Below are positions 51,658 through 61,272 of a DNA stretch of 64,000 nucleotides, in pieces (positions within the stretch are counted from its first letter, which is position 1; each line of letters opens with the position of its first letter). This DNA comes from Mucilaginibacter segetis. Its GTDB lineage: Bacteria > Bacteroidota > Bacteroidia > Sphingobacteriales > Sphingobacteriaceae. The stretch spans positions 248,001 through 312,000 of the forward strand of contig NZ_JAEHFW010000003.1 of the NCBI RefSeq assembly GCF_016522075.1, written 5' to 3'. Below the pieces are notes generated by a model. It had not been told where the DNA came from. It ran no database searches and saw only the letters and a program-made list of their open reading frames with translations. A program made the translations under genes and the position numbers.

Positions 51658-54096
51658 ATGAAAAACACCGGCAAAAAAAGCAATCTTGATAATCCTTTTG
51701 AAGGAACGAACACCAAAAATACACTCAGTACTATAGCATTCAGGTACTTACCATTTTGGCCGATATTTGTAATTACTATAGTAATATCCTTATTCGTAAG
51801 CTATTTCTATATCAAATATCAAACTCCTATATATGAGGCAAATGCTACTATTTTACTTAAAGACCAAAGAAGCGGAGGTACCGATGCGGATGTTTTGCAG
51901 GCTTTAGGGATATCAAACTCGGCTAAAATTGTAGAGAATGAGATAGAAGTTTTAAGATCGCGTATATTACTACAACAGGTGGCTAAGGATGTAGGTTTGT
52001 ATGCCCAGGTATTTAACAAAGGCACATTGCGCGATATATTGATATATCCCAGTCCGGTTGAATTTGTAGCCCTTAATCCGGATGATTTAAAAAACTCGGG
52101 TAATATTCCTATCTCATTTGAGTTTGTTCCCACCAAAAACTATGTATTAATAGGCGGACAACAATATAAACTGGGCACGCCGGTACGTACACCTTACGGA
52201 GATTTTATTATTAATCCGGTAAAGCATGCTGATGATGCCCCGGTTAAATATAAGGGAGATTACTATTTACAAATACGTAGTTTAAACACCGCAGCGAAAG
52301 GTATTTTAGGCTCTTTAAGCGTAGGTTCAGCTGCAAGGCAATCATCACTTATTGCCTTAAAATTGTTAGATCAGGTACCGGTACGTGCCGAAGATATATT
52401 AAATAATTTGGTACGTGTGTACAATAAAGCTGGCATTGATGATAAAAACGCGACTGCAGCCAACACGCTTGATTTTATAAACAACCGTTTAATTGTAGTA
52501 GCGAAGGAACTGTCTGCTGTGGAGAATAAAATGCAACAATTCCGTACTGATGAGGGTATTGTTGACCTATCTGCCGAAGGCAGAACCTTTATGAGTAATG
52601 AACAGCAAAATGTAGATAAGCTTTCGGAGATTCAACTCCAATTAGATGTGTTGAACCAGGTTGAAAAATACATTGTAAAAAAAGGTGATGCCCCCGGTTT
52701 GGTACCATCTACTTTTGGTATTACCGATCCTTTGTTCCTGCAATTGCTCGATAAATTATATAGTGCAGAGTTAGAATTAAGCACAGCTCGCAAAACCGCA
52801 GGAGAAAACTCACCAACCATTATAGCCATAAAGGACAGAATAGCCCAAATAAAACCCGGTTTATTGGAAAACCTGAACACATTAAGGCAAAACCTGATTG
52901 TTACAAGGAACCGCCTGCAATCTACTAACGGGCAAAATACCGCCTTACTTAAATCAGTACCACAAAAAGAGCGTACATTTTTAGAGATAAGCAGACAGCA
53001 ATCCATAAAAAATAATATATATACCCTATTGCTAACCAAAAGGGAAGAGGTGCAGCTTTCAAAAGCATCAGCCGTTGCAGATAGCCGGATAATTAATTAT
53101 GCGGAAAGCAGGGGGCCTGTTAAGCCTATCCCAATTAATATATATTTAATGGGCCTTACCGTAGGCGTTATTGCAGGTGTAGCATTTGTGTTGATAAGGG
53201 AGCAATATAACAGGGAGGTACTGTTCAGGTCGGAAATTGAGAAGGCTACCAATGCAACTGTATTGGCCGAGATATTACATGATGATAGCGGGGAAACCCT
53301 TGTAATAAAAGATGGCAGCCGAACGGTTATAGCTGAACAGTTTAGGGCACTGCGCACATCATTGAATTTTATTGGTATTCAAGGCGATAAAAAAACGCTG
53401 CTGGTAACCTCCTCCATATCTGGTGAGGGTAAAAGTTTTACTGCTATTAACCTGGCTGTAAGTTTAGCTTTAACCGGTAAAAAGGTAGCTATACTGGAGT
53501 TTGACCTGCGTAAACCTAAGATAAGTAAGATGCTTGATATTAAGCAGGAAAAGGGAATCAGTAATTATATGGCCGGGCTTGTGGAGTATGATGATATAGC
53601 ATTGCCTATGGATGATAAGAGTTTGAACGGGATGGTAATATTTCCGGCGGGTACCATACCGCCTAACCCTACCGAGTTAATGCTGAACGGCAGGCTTGAT
53701 ACTTTTATGGAAAGATTGAAGAAAGAGTTTGATTATATACTGATCGATTCACCGCCAATAGGTTTGGTGACTGACGCTAAAATTCTTAACAAGTATGTTG
53801 ATGCCTGTTTATATATGGTAAGACATAAATATACCCCTAAATATTATCTTAACCTTATCGACCATTTATATGTTAATAACGAACTAACCAACATCAATAT
53901 AATTTTTAACGGCTTAAAAATGCGCGGTATTTTAAATAGCACAGGAAAAGGTTATGGGGCAGGTTATGGTTACGGCGCGGGATATGGTTACGGTTACGGC
54001 TACAGCTACGGCTATACACAGGAAGATGAAAATGTAAAAAAAGGTTTTTTAGGGAACTTAGGTGGAATGTTTAAGAAAAAAAATAAAAAAGATTAA
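51658..54096 (+). CDS. Wzc-like polysaccharide co-polymerase and tyrosine autokinase
   Basis: About 812 residues from the ATG at 51658; TTG at 51652 is less likely. Wzz-type N-terminal domain with a transmembrane helix near 35-55, a long periplasmic coiled region (about 60-500), a second transmembrane helix near 505-525 and a cytoplasmic BY-kinase. The kinase has Walker A SSISGEGKSF, Walker A' ILEFDLRKP and Walker B YILIDSPPIG. The C-terminal tail is a GY-rich segment with nine tyrosines (53950-54015) as the autophosphorylation cluster. It regulates polymer length and export with the OPX protein. Confidence 0.93.
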   Translation: MKNTGKKSNLDNPFEGTNTKNTLSTIAFRYLPFWPIFVITIVISLFVSYFYIKYQTPIYEANATILLKDQRSGGTDADVLQALGISNSAKIVENEIEVLRSRILLQQVAKDVGLYAQVFNKGTLRDILIYPSPVEFVALNPDDLKNSGNIPISFEFVPTKNYVLIGGQQYKLGTPVRTPYGDFIINPVKHADDAPVKYKGDYYLQIRSLNTAAKGILGSLSVGSAARQSSLIALKLLDQVPVRAEDILNNLVRVYNKAGIDDKNATAANTLDFINNRLIVVAKELSAVENKMQQFRTDEGIVDLSAEGRTFMSNEQQNVDKLSEIQLQLDVLNQVEKYIVKKGDAPGLVPSTFGITDPLFLQLLDKLYSAELELSTARKTAGENSPTIIAIKDRIAQIKPGLLENLNTLRQNLIVTRNRLQSTNGQNTALLKSVPQKERTFLEISRQQSIKNNIYTLLLTKREEVQLSKASAVADSRIINYAESRGPVKPIPINIYLMGLTVGVIAGVAFVLIREQYNREVLFRSEIEKATNATVLAEILHDDSGETLVIKDGSRTVIAEQFRALRTSLNFIGIQGDKKTLLVTSSISGEGKSFTAINLAVSLALTGKKVAILEFDLRKPKISKMLDIKQEKGISNYMAGLVEYDDIALPMDDKSLNGMVIFPAGTIPPNPTELMLNGRLDTFMERLKKEFDYILIDSPPIGLVTDAKILNKYVDACLYMVRHKYTPKYYLNLIDHLYVNNELTNINIIFNGLKMRGILNSTGKGYGAGYGYGAGYGYGYGYSYGYTQEDENVKKGFLGNLGGMFKKKNKKD
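53950..54015 (+). repeat. GY-repeat coding tract in the Wzc-like tail
   Basis: 22 codons of alternating Gly-Tyr (GGT TAT / GGT TAC type) with two Ala and one Ser interruption, giving nine Tyr residues. The near-repetitive DNA may expand or contract. Confidence 0.75.
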
Positions 54097-54156
54097 TACA
54101 CCATTTTTCAAGATTATCCATAACAGGCGTAGTATGGTTATAACTATTAAAGTATA

Positions 54157-55014
54157 ATGGAGAAAAATAAACAGGATCAGGAATGGGACCTGGAGATTAA
54201 ACCACATGATACCGTTTTTAATCTCCATTTGCAGGATGTATGGAACTATCGTGATCTGCTGTGGCTGTTAGTAAGGCGTGATTTTGTATCTTTTTATAAG
54301 CAAACCGTTTTGGGCCCGTTGTGGTTTTTTATACAGCCTATATTTACAACGCTTATTTACACCTTTGTATTTTCAAATCTTGCAAAACTAAGCACTAACA
54401 GTACACCACCCGCTTTGTTCTATATGTCGGGTACGGTTGCCTGGGCATACTTTCAGGATTGCCTTACTAAAACCTCAACAGTTTTCAGGGATAATAGCAA
54501 TATTTTCGGCAAGGTTTATTTCCCCAGATTAATTATGCCGTTAAGTATAATATTTTCTAATCTGGTTAAGTTTGGGGTGCAATTGCTGGTATTTGTTCTA
54601 TTACTCATCTACTATTATTTTAAGGGATTTAATGTTGGTCTTAACTCTTATATCCTGTTGTTTCCGGTAGTGGTTATGGTAATGGCAGTTTTAGGTTTAG
54701 GTTTAGGGTTAATAGTTACCGGTCTTACAACAAAATACCGCGATCTGGCTTTTTTAATAACCTTTGGTATGCAGTTGTTTATGTATGCCACCCCGGTTGT
54801 ATATCCGTTATCAAGCGTTCCCGCTAAATATCAAACGATAATAGCCCTTAATCCTATGAGCGGATTGATTGAGACCTTCAGGTATGGTTTTACCGGAACG
54901 GGCCATTTTTATTCGGGTGCATTTACATATAGTATTATAGCCAGTGTGGTTATTTTTATAATAGGGTTAGTGGTGTTTAATAAAGTAGAAAAAAGTTTTG
55001 TTGATACCATTTAA
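54157..55014 (+). CDS. ABC-2 type polysaccharide exporter permease (Wzm-like)
   Basis: A 285-residue inner-membrane permease with six transmembrane helices. The family motif RDLLWLLVRRDFVSFYKQTVLGPLWF sits before helix 1, and YRDLAFLITFGMQ is the cytoplasmic loop motif. It pairs with the Wzt-like ATPase 32 bases downstream and is a member of the polyol-phosphate/polysaccharide exporter group. It moves a finished glycan or lipid-linked polymer across the inner membrane. Confidence 0.93.
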   Translation: MEKNKQDQEWDLEIKPHDTVFNLHLQDVWNYRDLLWLLVRRDFVSFYKQTVLGPLWFFIQPIFTTLIYTFVFSNLAKLSTNSTPPALFYMSGTVAWAYFQDCLTKTSTVFRDNSNIFGKVYFPRLIMPLSIIFSNLVKFGVQLLVFVLLLIYYYFKGFNVGLNSYILLFPVVVMVMAVLGLGLGLIVTGLTTKYRDLAFLITFGMQLFMYATPVVYPLSSVPAKYQTIIALNPMSGLIETFRYGFTGTGHFYSGAFTYSIIASVVIFIIGLVVFNKVEKSFVDTI

Positions 55015-55046
55015 AGAAATTTATTTATAAACTACTAATACACCGC

Positions 55047-56300
55047 ATGAGTGATATTGCTATTAAAGTTGAAAATTTATCTAAAGCATATCAGTTAGGT
55101 GACTTTAGCACCGGCACACTAAGTCGTGATCTGGAACGATGGTGGGCACTAATGCGAGGCAAAGAAGATCCATTTTTAAAAATAGGCGAAGCAAATGACC
55201 GTGCCGTAAAAGGTATAAGCGATGTAGTGTGGAGCCTTAAGGATATCAGCTTTGATATTGAGCAGGGTGATGCCGTGGGCGTTATAGGCAGGAATGGTGC
55301 CGGTAAAAGTACGCTGTTAAAAATTTTGAGCAGGGTTACCACACCCACCGTTGGTTCGGTAAAGGTTAAAGGCCGGATTGCCAGTTTGCTGGAAGTAGGT
55401 ACTGGTTTTCATCCTGATTTAACCGGGCGCGAAAATATATTTTTAAATGGTGCCATACTGGGTATGCGCAAAACCGAAATAAAAAAACATTTTGATGCCA
55501 TAGTTGATTTTGCCGGAGTAGAAAGGTATATAGATACGCCGGTAAAAAGATATAGCAGCGGCATGTATGTGCGCCTCGCCTTTGCAGTTGCTGCGCACCT
55601 GGAGAGTGAAATATTAATTGTTGATGAAGTATTGGCAGTAGGTGATGTGGAATTTCAGAAAAAATGCTTAGGCAAAATGAATGATGTTAGCAAAGGAGAG
55701 GGCCGTACCGTTTTATTCGTTAGTCATAACATGGGAATGATAAGCCAGTTATGTAATAAAGGAATATTATTAAAAAATGGTAATATTATAAGTTATAACC
55801 AAACACAAGAAGTTGTTGCCCGTTATTTAGCCGATAACAACGACAGCAGTTTAAATACGTTTGTCTTCCCTGCCGATCAGAAAAAAACCGTAGGGCAGTT
55901 TCTGAATTTTGAGATCGTAAATGCAGAAGGAGCAGTTGCAGATAAAATATCTTTTGATGATTCTATCCGGTTAAATTATCGTTTACAGGTAAAGCAATAT
56001 ATACCCGGTATACAAATTGGGATAGGCCTGCAAGACAAACTACAGAACCGGATAAGTACTTTTACCAAAGAAATAAATGTGGGCAATGGTGATATTATTG
56101 AAGGCAGCATAAAATTGCCCGACAGCATTATTGCTCCAAACAATTATAATTTTGTAATAGCTATCTGGAACAAAAATGGTGAGGTATATGATATTCATGA
56201 GAATATTGGCTCTGTAACTATTGTTGATAATGGTACTGATCTGTCGTTGTATGAGGGTAAAGATTACGGCGCGGTAATTTTAAAAGCGATATGGGAATAA
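55047..56300 (+). CDS. ABC transporter ATP-binding protein (Wzt-like) with C-terminal domain
   Basis: 417 residues. NBD (about 1-255): Walker A GRNGAGKST, signature YSSGMYVRLAFAVA, Walker B ILIVDEVLAVGD and H-loop VSHNMG. A C-terminal domain (about 285-417) with FLNFEIVNAEGAVADKISFDD resembles the Wzt-C beta-sandwich that binds glycan ends in O-antigen exporters, meaning the exported chain may carry a modified terminus (inference). It overlaps the acyltransferase gene by 10 bases. Confidence 0.93.
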   Translation: MSDIAIKVENLSKAYQLGDFSTGTLSRDLERWWALMRGKEDPFLKIGEANDRAVKGISDVVWSLKDISFDIEQGDAVGVIGRNGAGKSTLLKILSRVTTPTVGSVKVKGRIASLLEVGTGFHPDLTGRENIFLNGAILGMRKTEIKKHFDAIVDFAGVERYIDTPVKRYSSGMYVRLAFAVAAHLESEILIVDEVLAVGDVEFQKKCLGKMNDVSKGEGRTVLFVSHNMGMISQLCNKGILLKNGNIISYNQTQEVVARYLADNNDSSLNTFVFPADQKKTVGQFLNFEIVNAEGAVADKISFDDSIRLNYRLQVKQYIPGIQIGIGLQDKLQNRISTFTKEINVGNGDIIEGSIKLPDSIIAPNNYNFVIAIWNKNGEVYDIHENIGSVTIVDNGTDLSLYEGKDYGAVILKAIWE

Positions 56301-56905
56301 AGCGATATATAGCTGGCTATATTGAATCGGTAGTAAACCAAATTCAATATAAAAAACATCAGGAAAAGCAATTGGCCTATCTTAATGCAGCTACTTTTGA
56401 TCCTGAATCAGTAAGGTTGGATAACACAGTGCAGATATTTAACAACCGTGGCGACAAGAAATATATAAGTATAGGCAATAATTCGTGGATAAAAGGCGAG
56501 TTGTTAACCTGGAAACATGGCGGTGAAATTAGTATAGGTGAAAATTGTTTTATTGGTGATTTTGCAAAAATATGGTCATCAGTTAAGGTGAGTATCGGCA
56601 ATAACGTATTAATATCACACGGGGTTAATATTCACGACAATATATCACATCCACTGAATTCAATAGAACGGCATCAGGATTTTTTGCATGTACGGAAAAT
56701 TGGATTACAGGATAATGTAAATATAAGCGAAGCAGAGATAATTATAGAAGATGATGCCTGGGTTGGATTTAACGCCACCATTTTTAAAGGGGTAACTGTA
56801 GGTAAAGGGGCAATAATTGGCGCAAACACGGTTATTACTAAGGATGTTCCCCCATTTGCCGTTGTAGTGGGTAACCCGGCACGAATAATAAAACAAACTA
56901 CCTGA
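56291..56905 (+). CDS. Hexapeptide-repeat acyltransferase (LbH)
   Basis: 204 residues with a left-handed beta-helix. Repeats include SIGNNSWI, SIGENCFIGDF, SIGNNVLISHGVNIHDN, DDAWVGFNATIFKGVTVGKGAIIGANTV. The family transfers acetyl or succinyl groups to sugars, typically at non-reducing ends. Starts inside the last codons of the Wzt-like gene, so expression is coupled to the exporter. Confidence 0.9.
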   Translation: MGIKRYIAGYIESVVNQIQYKKHQEKQLAYLNAATFDPESVRLDNTVQIFNNRGDKKYISIGNNSWIKGELLTWKHGGEISIGENCFIGDFAKIWSSVKVSIGNNVLISHGVNIHDNISHPLNSIERHQDFLHVRKIGLQDNVNISEAEIIIEDDAWVGFNATIFKGVTVGKGAIIGANTVITKDVPPFAVVVGNPARIIKQTT

Positions 56906-56949
56906 TAAACTAAATATTGATTACGGCGTTAATTGCTAATTAAAAAAAT

Positions 56950-57894
56950 ATGTTTTCAAAAATAAAAGCGTTTTTACGCGGCAAAAGTTATGCTATTGAT
57001 CAGGTACACGAGGTTAGGCGTGATTTAAAAGAACTATTTGGTAACGATCTGAAAAGTCCGAAAGTTAATTTAGGTCAAATACAGGCATATCTAAACAACC
57101 AGCGTACTGCAATTAATTCAATAACTGATGTTGAATTTCAGGTTTTTTCCCAATTCGGAGATGATGGTATAATTCAATATCTGGTAAACAAACTAGATAT
57201 TCCAAATAAGGTTTTTATTGAATTTGGCGTTGAAAATTATAAAGAATCCAATACAAGATTTTTATTGATAAATAATAAATGGAGCGGGCTGGTAATTGAT
57301 GGCGGTAAACAAAATATAGATTATATTAAACGTGATGCTGTATCATGGGCAAATAATTTGCATGCGGTGCACGCTTTTATCACCACAGAAAATATCAACC
57401 AGATAATTGGCGGGTTTTTGGCTAAGGGGTATCCTTCAGAGATAGGTATATTAAGCGTTGATATTGACGGTAATGACTATTTTGTCTGGAAAGAAATAAA
57501 TACAGTTAACCCCATAATTGTTATAGCAGAATATAATGCTGTTTTTGGTGCCGAAAAAGCGTGGACAATTCCATATCAGGAAGATTTTTACAGATTAGAT
57601 GCTGACCCCACCTCTCAATACTGGGGCGCTTCATTAAAGTGTTTATGCATTTTAGCCGAAGAAAAAGGCTATTATTTTATAGGATGCAACAGCAATGGAA
57701 ATAATGCTTATTTTATAAGGAAGGATAAGATAGCAGACCTGAAACCCCTGTCATGTGCCGAAGGCTTTATGCAAGCTACTTACAGGGAATATATTGATGA
57801 AAACTGGGACAGGTTATATGGCGAAGAACGCCTGGAACTTATACGGGGTAAAAAGATGCTGAATATAGAAACAAACCAGATAGAGATAATATAG
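56950..57894 (+). CDS. FkbM-like/putative methyltransferase in the glycan locus
   Basis: 314 residues. A Rossmann-like core with VFIEFGVENYKESNTRFLL and GILSVDIDGNDYFVWKEI resembles FkbM-type SAM methyltransferases (acidic ribose-binding position in DIDGND), but classical motif I is weak. The N-terminus is helical. It probably decorates a sugar in the exopolysaccharide. It follows the acyltransferase by 44 bases. Confidence 0.68.
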   Translation: MFSKIKAFLRGKSYAIDQVHEVRRDLKELFGNDLKSPKVNLGQIQAYLNNQRTAINSITDVEFQVFSQFGDDGIIQYLVNKLDIPNKVFIEFGVENYKESNTRFLLINNKWSGLVIDGGKQNIDYIKRDAVSWANNLHAVHAFITTENINQIIGGFLAKGYPSEIGILSVDIDGNDYFVWKEINTVNPIIVIAEYNAVFGAEKAWTIPYQEDFYRLDADPTSQYWGASLKCLCILAEEKGYYFIGCNSNGNNAYFIRKDKIADLKPLSCAEGFMQATYREYIDENWDRLYGEERLELIRGKKMLNIETNQIEII

Positions 57895-58000
57895 CTTGCT
57901 TGGCAGAAAAATAATTCACAATAATTGAAGGTCCATTTAAATAAATATATTGTATTTGATTGTAATAAATCTTTATCAAAGAAATTAAAGCAACCGTATA

Positions 58001-59164
58001 ATGGCTAAAAGATTTACCATAGGGTTAAATTACTTTTTTGATAATCAATCTAATTCAGGCATTGTTAACTACATTTATAATATAATAGCGGCACTTAATA
58101 TTCTTCCCAAAGATGAAAAGCCGGCAATTGTAGTATTTTATTCAGCCAACGCACCTGTTGATTACCTGAAAACTATCCAATATCCATTTATAACTTACCG
58201 GTTATTTCATCCTTATCCGCTAAACTTTTTTTTGCGGAAGGTAAATGGTTTGGCCAGGCGGATAATTAAAAAGGATATTTATAGAGAAGTAAAATATTAT
58301 AGCAAAATAGACACTTTATACCCTTGTTTTACTATTAACGACATCAACTTTGACGATTATAAAAACAGGGTGTTTTGGCTGGTGGATTTTAATAACAGGG
58401 CGTTTCCGGATCATTATGATGATAAGGGGTCAAATATGCTGAAACAACAGCAGGAGCTGACCTCGTCAGATAAACGTGTGGTGCTTAGTTCAAATGCGCT
58501 GTTTAACGAATTAAAAGGATATTACCCTAACTATAAATGTGATATTAAACTAATGCGATTTGCGAGTTCGTTGCCTGAGCTTAATGAGCAGGATATTCCC
58601 GCAGTAAAAAAAAATCATCATATTGATGTGCCTTACCTGATGAGCCCTAATCAGCTTTGGGAGCATAAAAATCAGGGAATGGTATTAGATGCTCTCAATA
58701 TCATCAGGCAAAAACAACCTGATTTAAAGTTTAAGGTGCTTTTTTCGGGAAGTATTAAAGTAAACAGGGGTAAAGGCTTGTATATTGATACTTTACGTAA
58801 TAAAGTTGAGGAATACGGATTACGTGATTATATAGAGTTTTTAGGAGTTTTAGACAGAAAAGATCAACTACTGTTAATGAAGGGGAGCCATGCTTTGTTA
58901 CAGCCATCGTTATATGAAGGCTGGAGTACCCTGGTAGAAGAGGCTAAAGCTTTAAATAAGTTCATTATCTTGTCGGCTTTACCTGTACATAAGGAGCAGA
59001 TAAGTGAAAATGTTGATTTTTTTGACCCGCATAATGCGCAGCAACTGGCAGATAAAATCATAGCATGTCTTAAGCATTCACCTGTGATCAGCCCTTTAAA
59101 TTATCAGGAAAATATTTATAATTACGCTAAGGACATTTTAAATGCACTTACAATAAACGTATAA
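58001..59164 (+). CDS. Glycosyltransferase (GT4-like, GT-B fold)
   Basis: 387 residues. N-terminal domain with MAKRFTIGLNYFFDNQSNSGIVNYIYN, and a C-terminal nucleotide-binding domain with YLMSPNQLWEHKNQGMVLDALN and LLQPSLYEGWSTLVEEAKALN, the EX7E donor-binding pattern of GT4. It adds a sugar to the growing unit, identity unknown. Next gene is 9 bases away, so they form one operon. Confidence 0.88.
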   Translation: MAKRFTIGLNYFFDNQSNSGIVNYIYNIIAALNILPKDEKPAIVVFYSANAPVDYLKTIQYPFITYRLFHPYPLNFFLRKVNGLARRIIKKDIYREVKYYSKIDTLYPCFTINDINFDDYKNRVFWLVDFNNRAFPDHYDDKGSNMLKQQQELTSSDKRVVLSSNALFNELKGYYPNYKCDIKLMRFASSLPELNEQDIPAVKKNHHIDVPYLMSPNQLWEHKNQGMVLDALNIIRQKQPDLKFKVLFSGSIKVNRGKGLYIDTLRNKVEEYGLRDYIEFLGVLDRKDQLLLMKGSHALLQPSLYEGWSTLVEEAKALNKFIILSALPVHKEQISENVDFFDPHNAQQLADKIIACLKHSPVISPLNYQENIYNYAKDILNALTINV

Positions 59165-59173
59165 TTCATCTCC

Positions 59174-60316
59174 ATGAAAAAACTGCTTTTTGTTAGTCAT
59201 GATGCTTCAAGAACCGGCGCTCCTATAGTTTTGCTGAGTTTTTTGAATTGGCTAAAACAACAGAAAGCGTATGAAATTTCCGTTTATCTGAAACACGGCG
59301 GTGACCTTGAGGATAATTTTAAACAATTTGCTACTACCTATTTGCCTGCTCAAAAAACAATTACTCAAAGAGTTGTAAAGCGGGTGTTTAAAAAGAATGA
59401 AGAAGGGGCGCAAATTCCATCCGAATTAATGGATCAATCCTTTGATCTGGTTTACCTGAATACAGTTGTATGCCTGGATATTGCACCTTTACTTAAAAAA
59501 TTCAAGTGCCCGGTTATTTGCCACGTACACGAGAACGATTTCACGATAAATAACTATTATCCGGAATTTGTGGCAGCAAAAAATCTGCTTGCGGTAAACC
59601 GGTTTATCGCGGTATCAAAAAGCACGCTCCATAATCTGGTAACTAATTATGCTATACCTGCGGATAAAATAAGCTTGGTTTATGAGTTTATTGATCTTGA
59701 TAAAATAAAAAAGCCGTCTGTAACTAAAGATGAAGTGAAGCAGGAATTAGGGTTAACCGATGAGTTTATTGTAGGCGGTAGTGGTTTAACCTCCTGGCGT
59801 AAAGGAATAGACCTGTTTTTATCACTTGCGGCAGAGATTAACAAAATACAGCCCGATAATGGTATAAAATTAATTTGGGTAGGCTCGGTAACGCACGAGT
59901 TTAGTTGCAGGTTTGCTTACGAAGCCGAAAGGTTAGGGATTAAGGATATGGTTATTTTCACCGGCAGTAAAACTATTCCTCAAAATTATTTCCAACTGTT
60001 TGATGTGTTTGCGCTTACCTCTCGTGAAGATCCGTTCCCGCTGGTGGCCATTGAGGCTGCATCGCTTAATAAACCAATACTGTGTTTTGAGCAATCTGGT
60101 GGTATGGAGGAGTTTGTTAAAGACGGGGAAACGGGCTTAATTGTTCCGTATGCTGATGTTAAAGATATGGCAGTAAAAATACTGACCTTGCAGGATAACC
60201 ACAACCGGCGCATAAATATGGGCGAACAAGCCGGTAAATTAAGTGTTAACTACGATATCGGTATTGCTGCACCCCCAATTTTACACTTAATTACGCAGTT
60301 AATAAACGGAAATTAA
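59174..60316 (+). CDS. Glycosyltransferase family 4
   Basis: 380 residues. N-terminal LFVSHDASRTGAPIVLLSFL and catalytic-domain motif VFALTSREDPFPLVAIEAASLNKPIL, with the E-x7-E signature. It is a typical EPS GT4 enzyme working at the cytoplasmic side. The stop is directly followed by the GT2 gene's ATG. Confidence 0.92.
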   Translation: MKKLLFVSHDASRTGAPIVLLSFLNWLKQQKAYEISVYLKHGGDLEDNFKQFATTYLPAQKTITQRVVKRVFKKNEEGAQIPSELMDQSFDLVYLNTVVCLDIAPLLKKFKCPVICHVHENDFTINNYYPEFVAAKNLLAVNRFIAVSKSTLHNLVTNYAIPADKISLVYEFIDLDKIKKPSVTKDEVKQELGLTDEFIVGGSGLTSWRKGIDLFLSLAAEINKIQPDNGIKLIWVGSVTHEFSCRFAYEAERLGIKDMVIFTGSKTIPQNYFQLFDVFALTSREDPFPLVAIEAASLNKPILCFEQSGGMEEFVKDGETGLIVPYADVKDMAVKILTLQDNHNRRINMGEQAGKLSVNYDIGIAAPPILHLITQLINGN

Positions 60317-61258
60317 ATGTCAATGGTATCTGTCGTCATCCCCAATTACAATCATGCTCCTTATTTACAACAGAGGATAGATTCGGTATTGGCGCAAACT
60401 TATCAGGATTTTGAATTGATAATTTTAGATGACTGCTCAACGGATAATAGCCGGCAAGTAATAGAAAGCTATCGCGGGAATGAACGGGTGAGTCATATTA
60501 TTTTTAACCAACAAAATAGTGGTGGGCCTTTCCATCAATGGAAAAAGGGAATAGAGCTGGCGCAAGGTAAATATATTTGGATAGCAGAGAGCGACGACTG
60601 GTGTGAGACAACACTATTGGAAACCCTTGTGCAGGGGTTGGATAATAATACTGATTGTGTTTTAGGCTATGTACAAAGTTATGTGGTAAGCGGCGATAAT
60701 ACCATAGAGAAGATATCAACCCATGATAAACTCAGCGAATATGTTAACGGAAAAGTCTACATAAAAGCACATCTGGCCGAACGCTGTGATATTTGGAATG
60801 CCAGCATGGTACTGTTTAAAAAGGATGCTTACAAAAGTGTTTCCCCGGAGTTCACAGGTTTTAAAATGTGCGGCGATTGGCTCTTTTATATAGGAATGGC
60901 TAAGCAGGGCGAAGTGTTCATATCAGGCAGGGTGCTTAACTACTTCCGTAACCATGATAAGGATGTAAGCGGTAAAATGTACAGTAGCGGTAATAATTAT
61001 GTAGAGGAAATAGCGATACTCAAAATATTAAAAAAGGAGCGTTTAATTACCTTAGGGGAATATAAGGCACATCTGCTGTTCAAATACATCAAGTTTGTTG
61101 TTTTTAGCCCTAAATTCACACCGGAGGTACGAATAAAAATTAGAGAAGCGTTTTACAACGATGATAATGAATCCTATAAGTGGTTTTTAAAAGTGAATGC
61201 CAAATTAAGCCTCTTAAAAATACGTACGCGACGGCGTTTAAATTTGATGCTGAAATAA
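60317..61258 (+). CDS. Glycosyltransferase family 2
   Basis: 313 residues. GT-A fold with SVVIPNYNHAPYLQQRIDSVL, first acidic site IILDDCSTDNS and the DxD site WIAESDDWC. The C-terminal helices (FKYIKFVVF and later) are amphipathic. It transfers a sugar from a nucleotide donor. Starts at 60317, immediately after the previous stop codon. Confidence 0.94.
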   Translation: MSMVSVVIPNYNHAPYLQQRIDSVLAQTYQDFELIILDDCSTDNSRQVIESYRGNERVSHIIFNQQNSGGPFHQWKKGIELAQGKYIWIAESDDWCETTLLETLVQGLDNNTDCVLGYVQSYVVSGDNTIEKISTHDKLSEYVNGKVYIKAHLAERCDIWNASMVLFKKDAYKSVSPEFTGFKMCGDWLFYIGMAKQGEVFISGRVLNYFRNHDKDVSGKMYSSGNNYVEEIAILKILKKERLITLGEYKAHLLFKYIKFVVFSPKFTPEVRIKIREAFYNDDNESYKWFLKVNAKLSLLKIRTRRRLNLMLK

Positions 61259-61272
61259 CAGGTGCCGCATAA

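Noticed and set aside
58601-58620. A9 run in a glycosyltransferase gene as a second slippage site
   Set aside because: Unlike dnaX there is no SD-like motif next to it and no reason to expect a functional short product.
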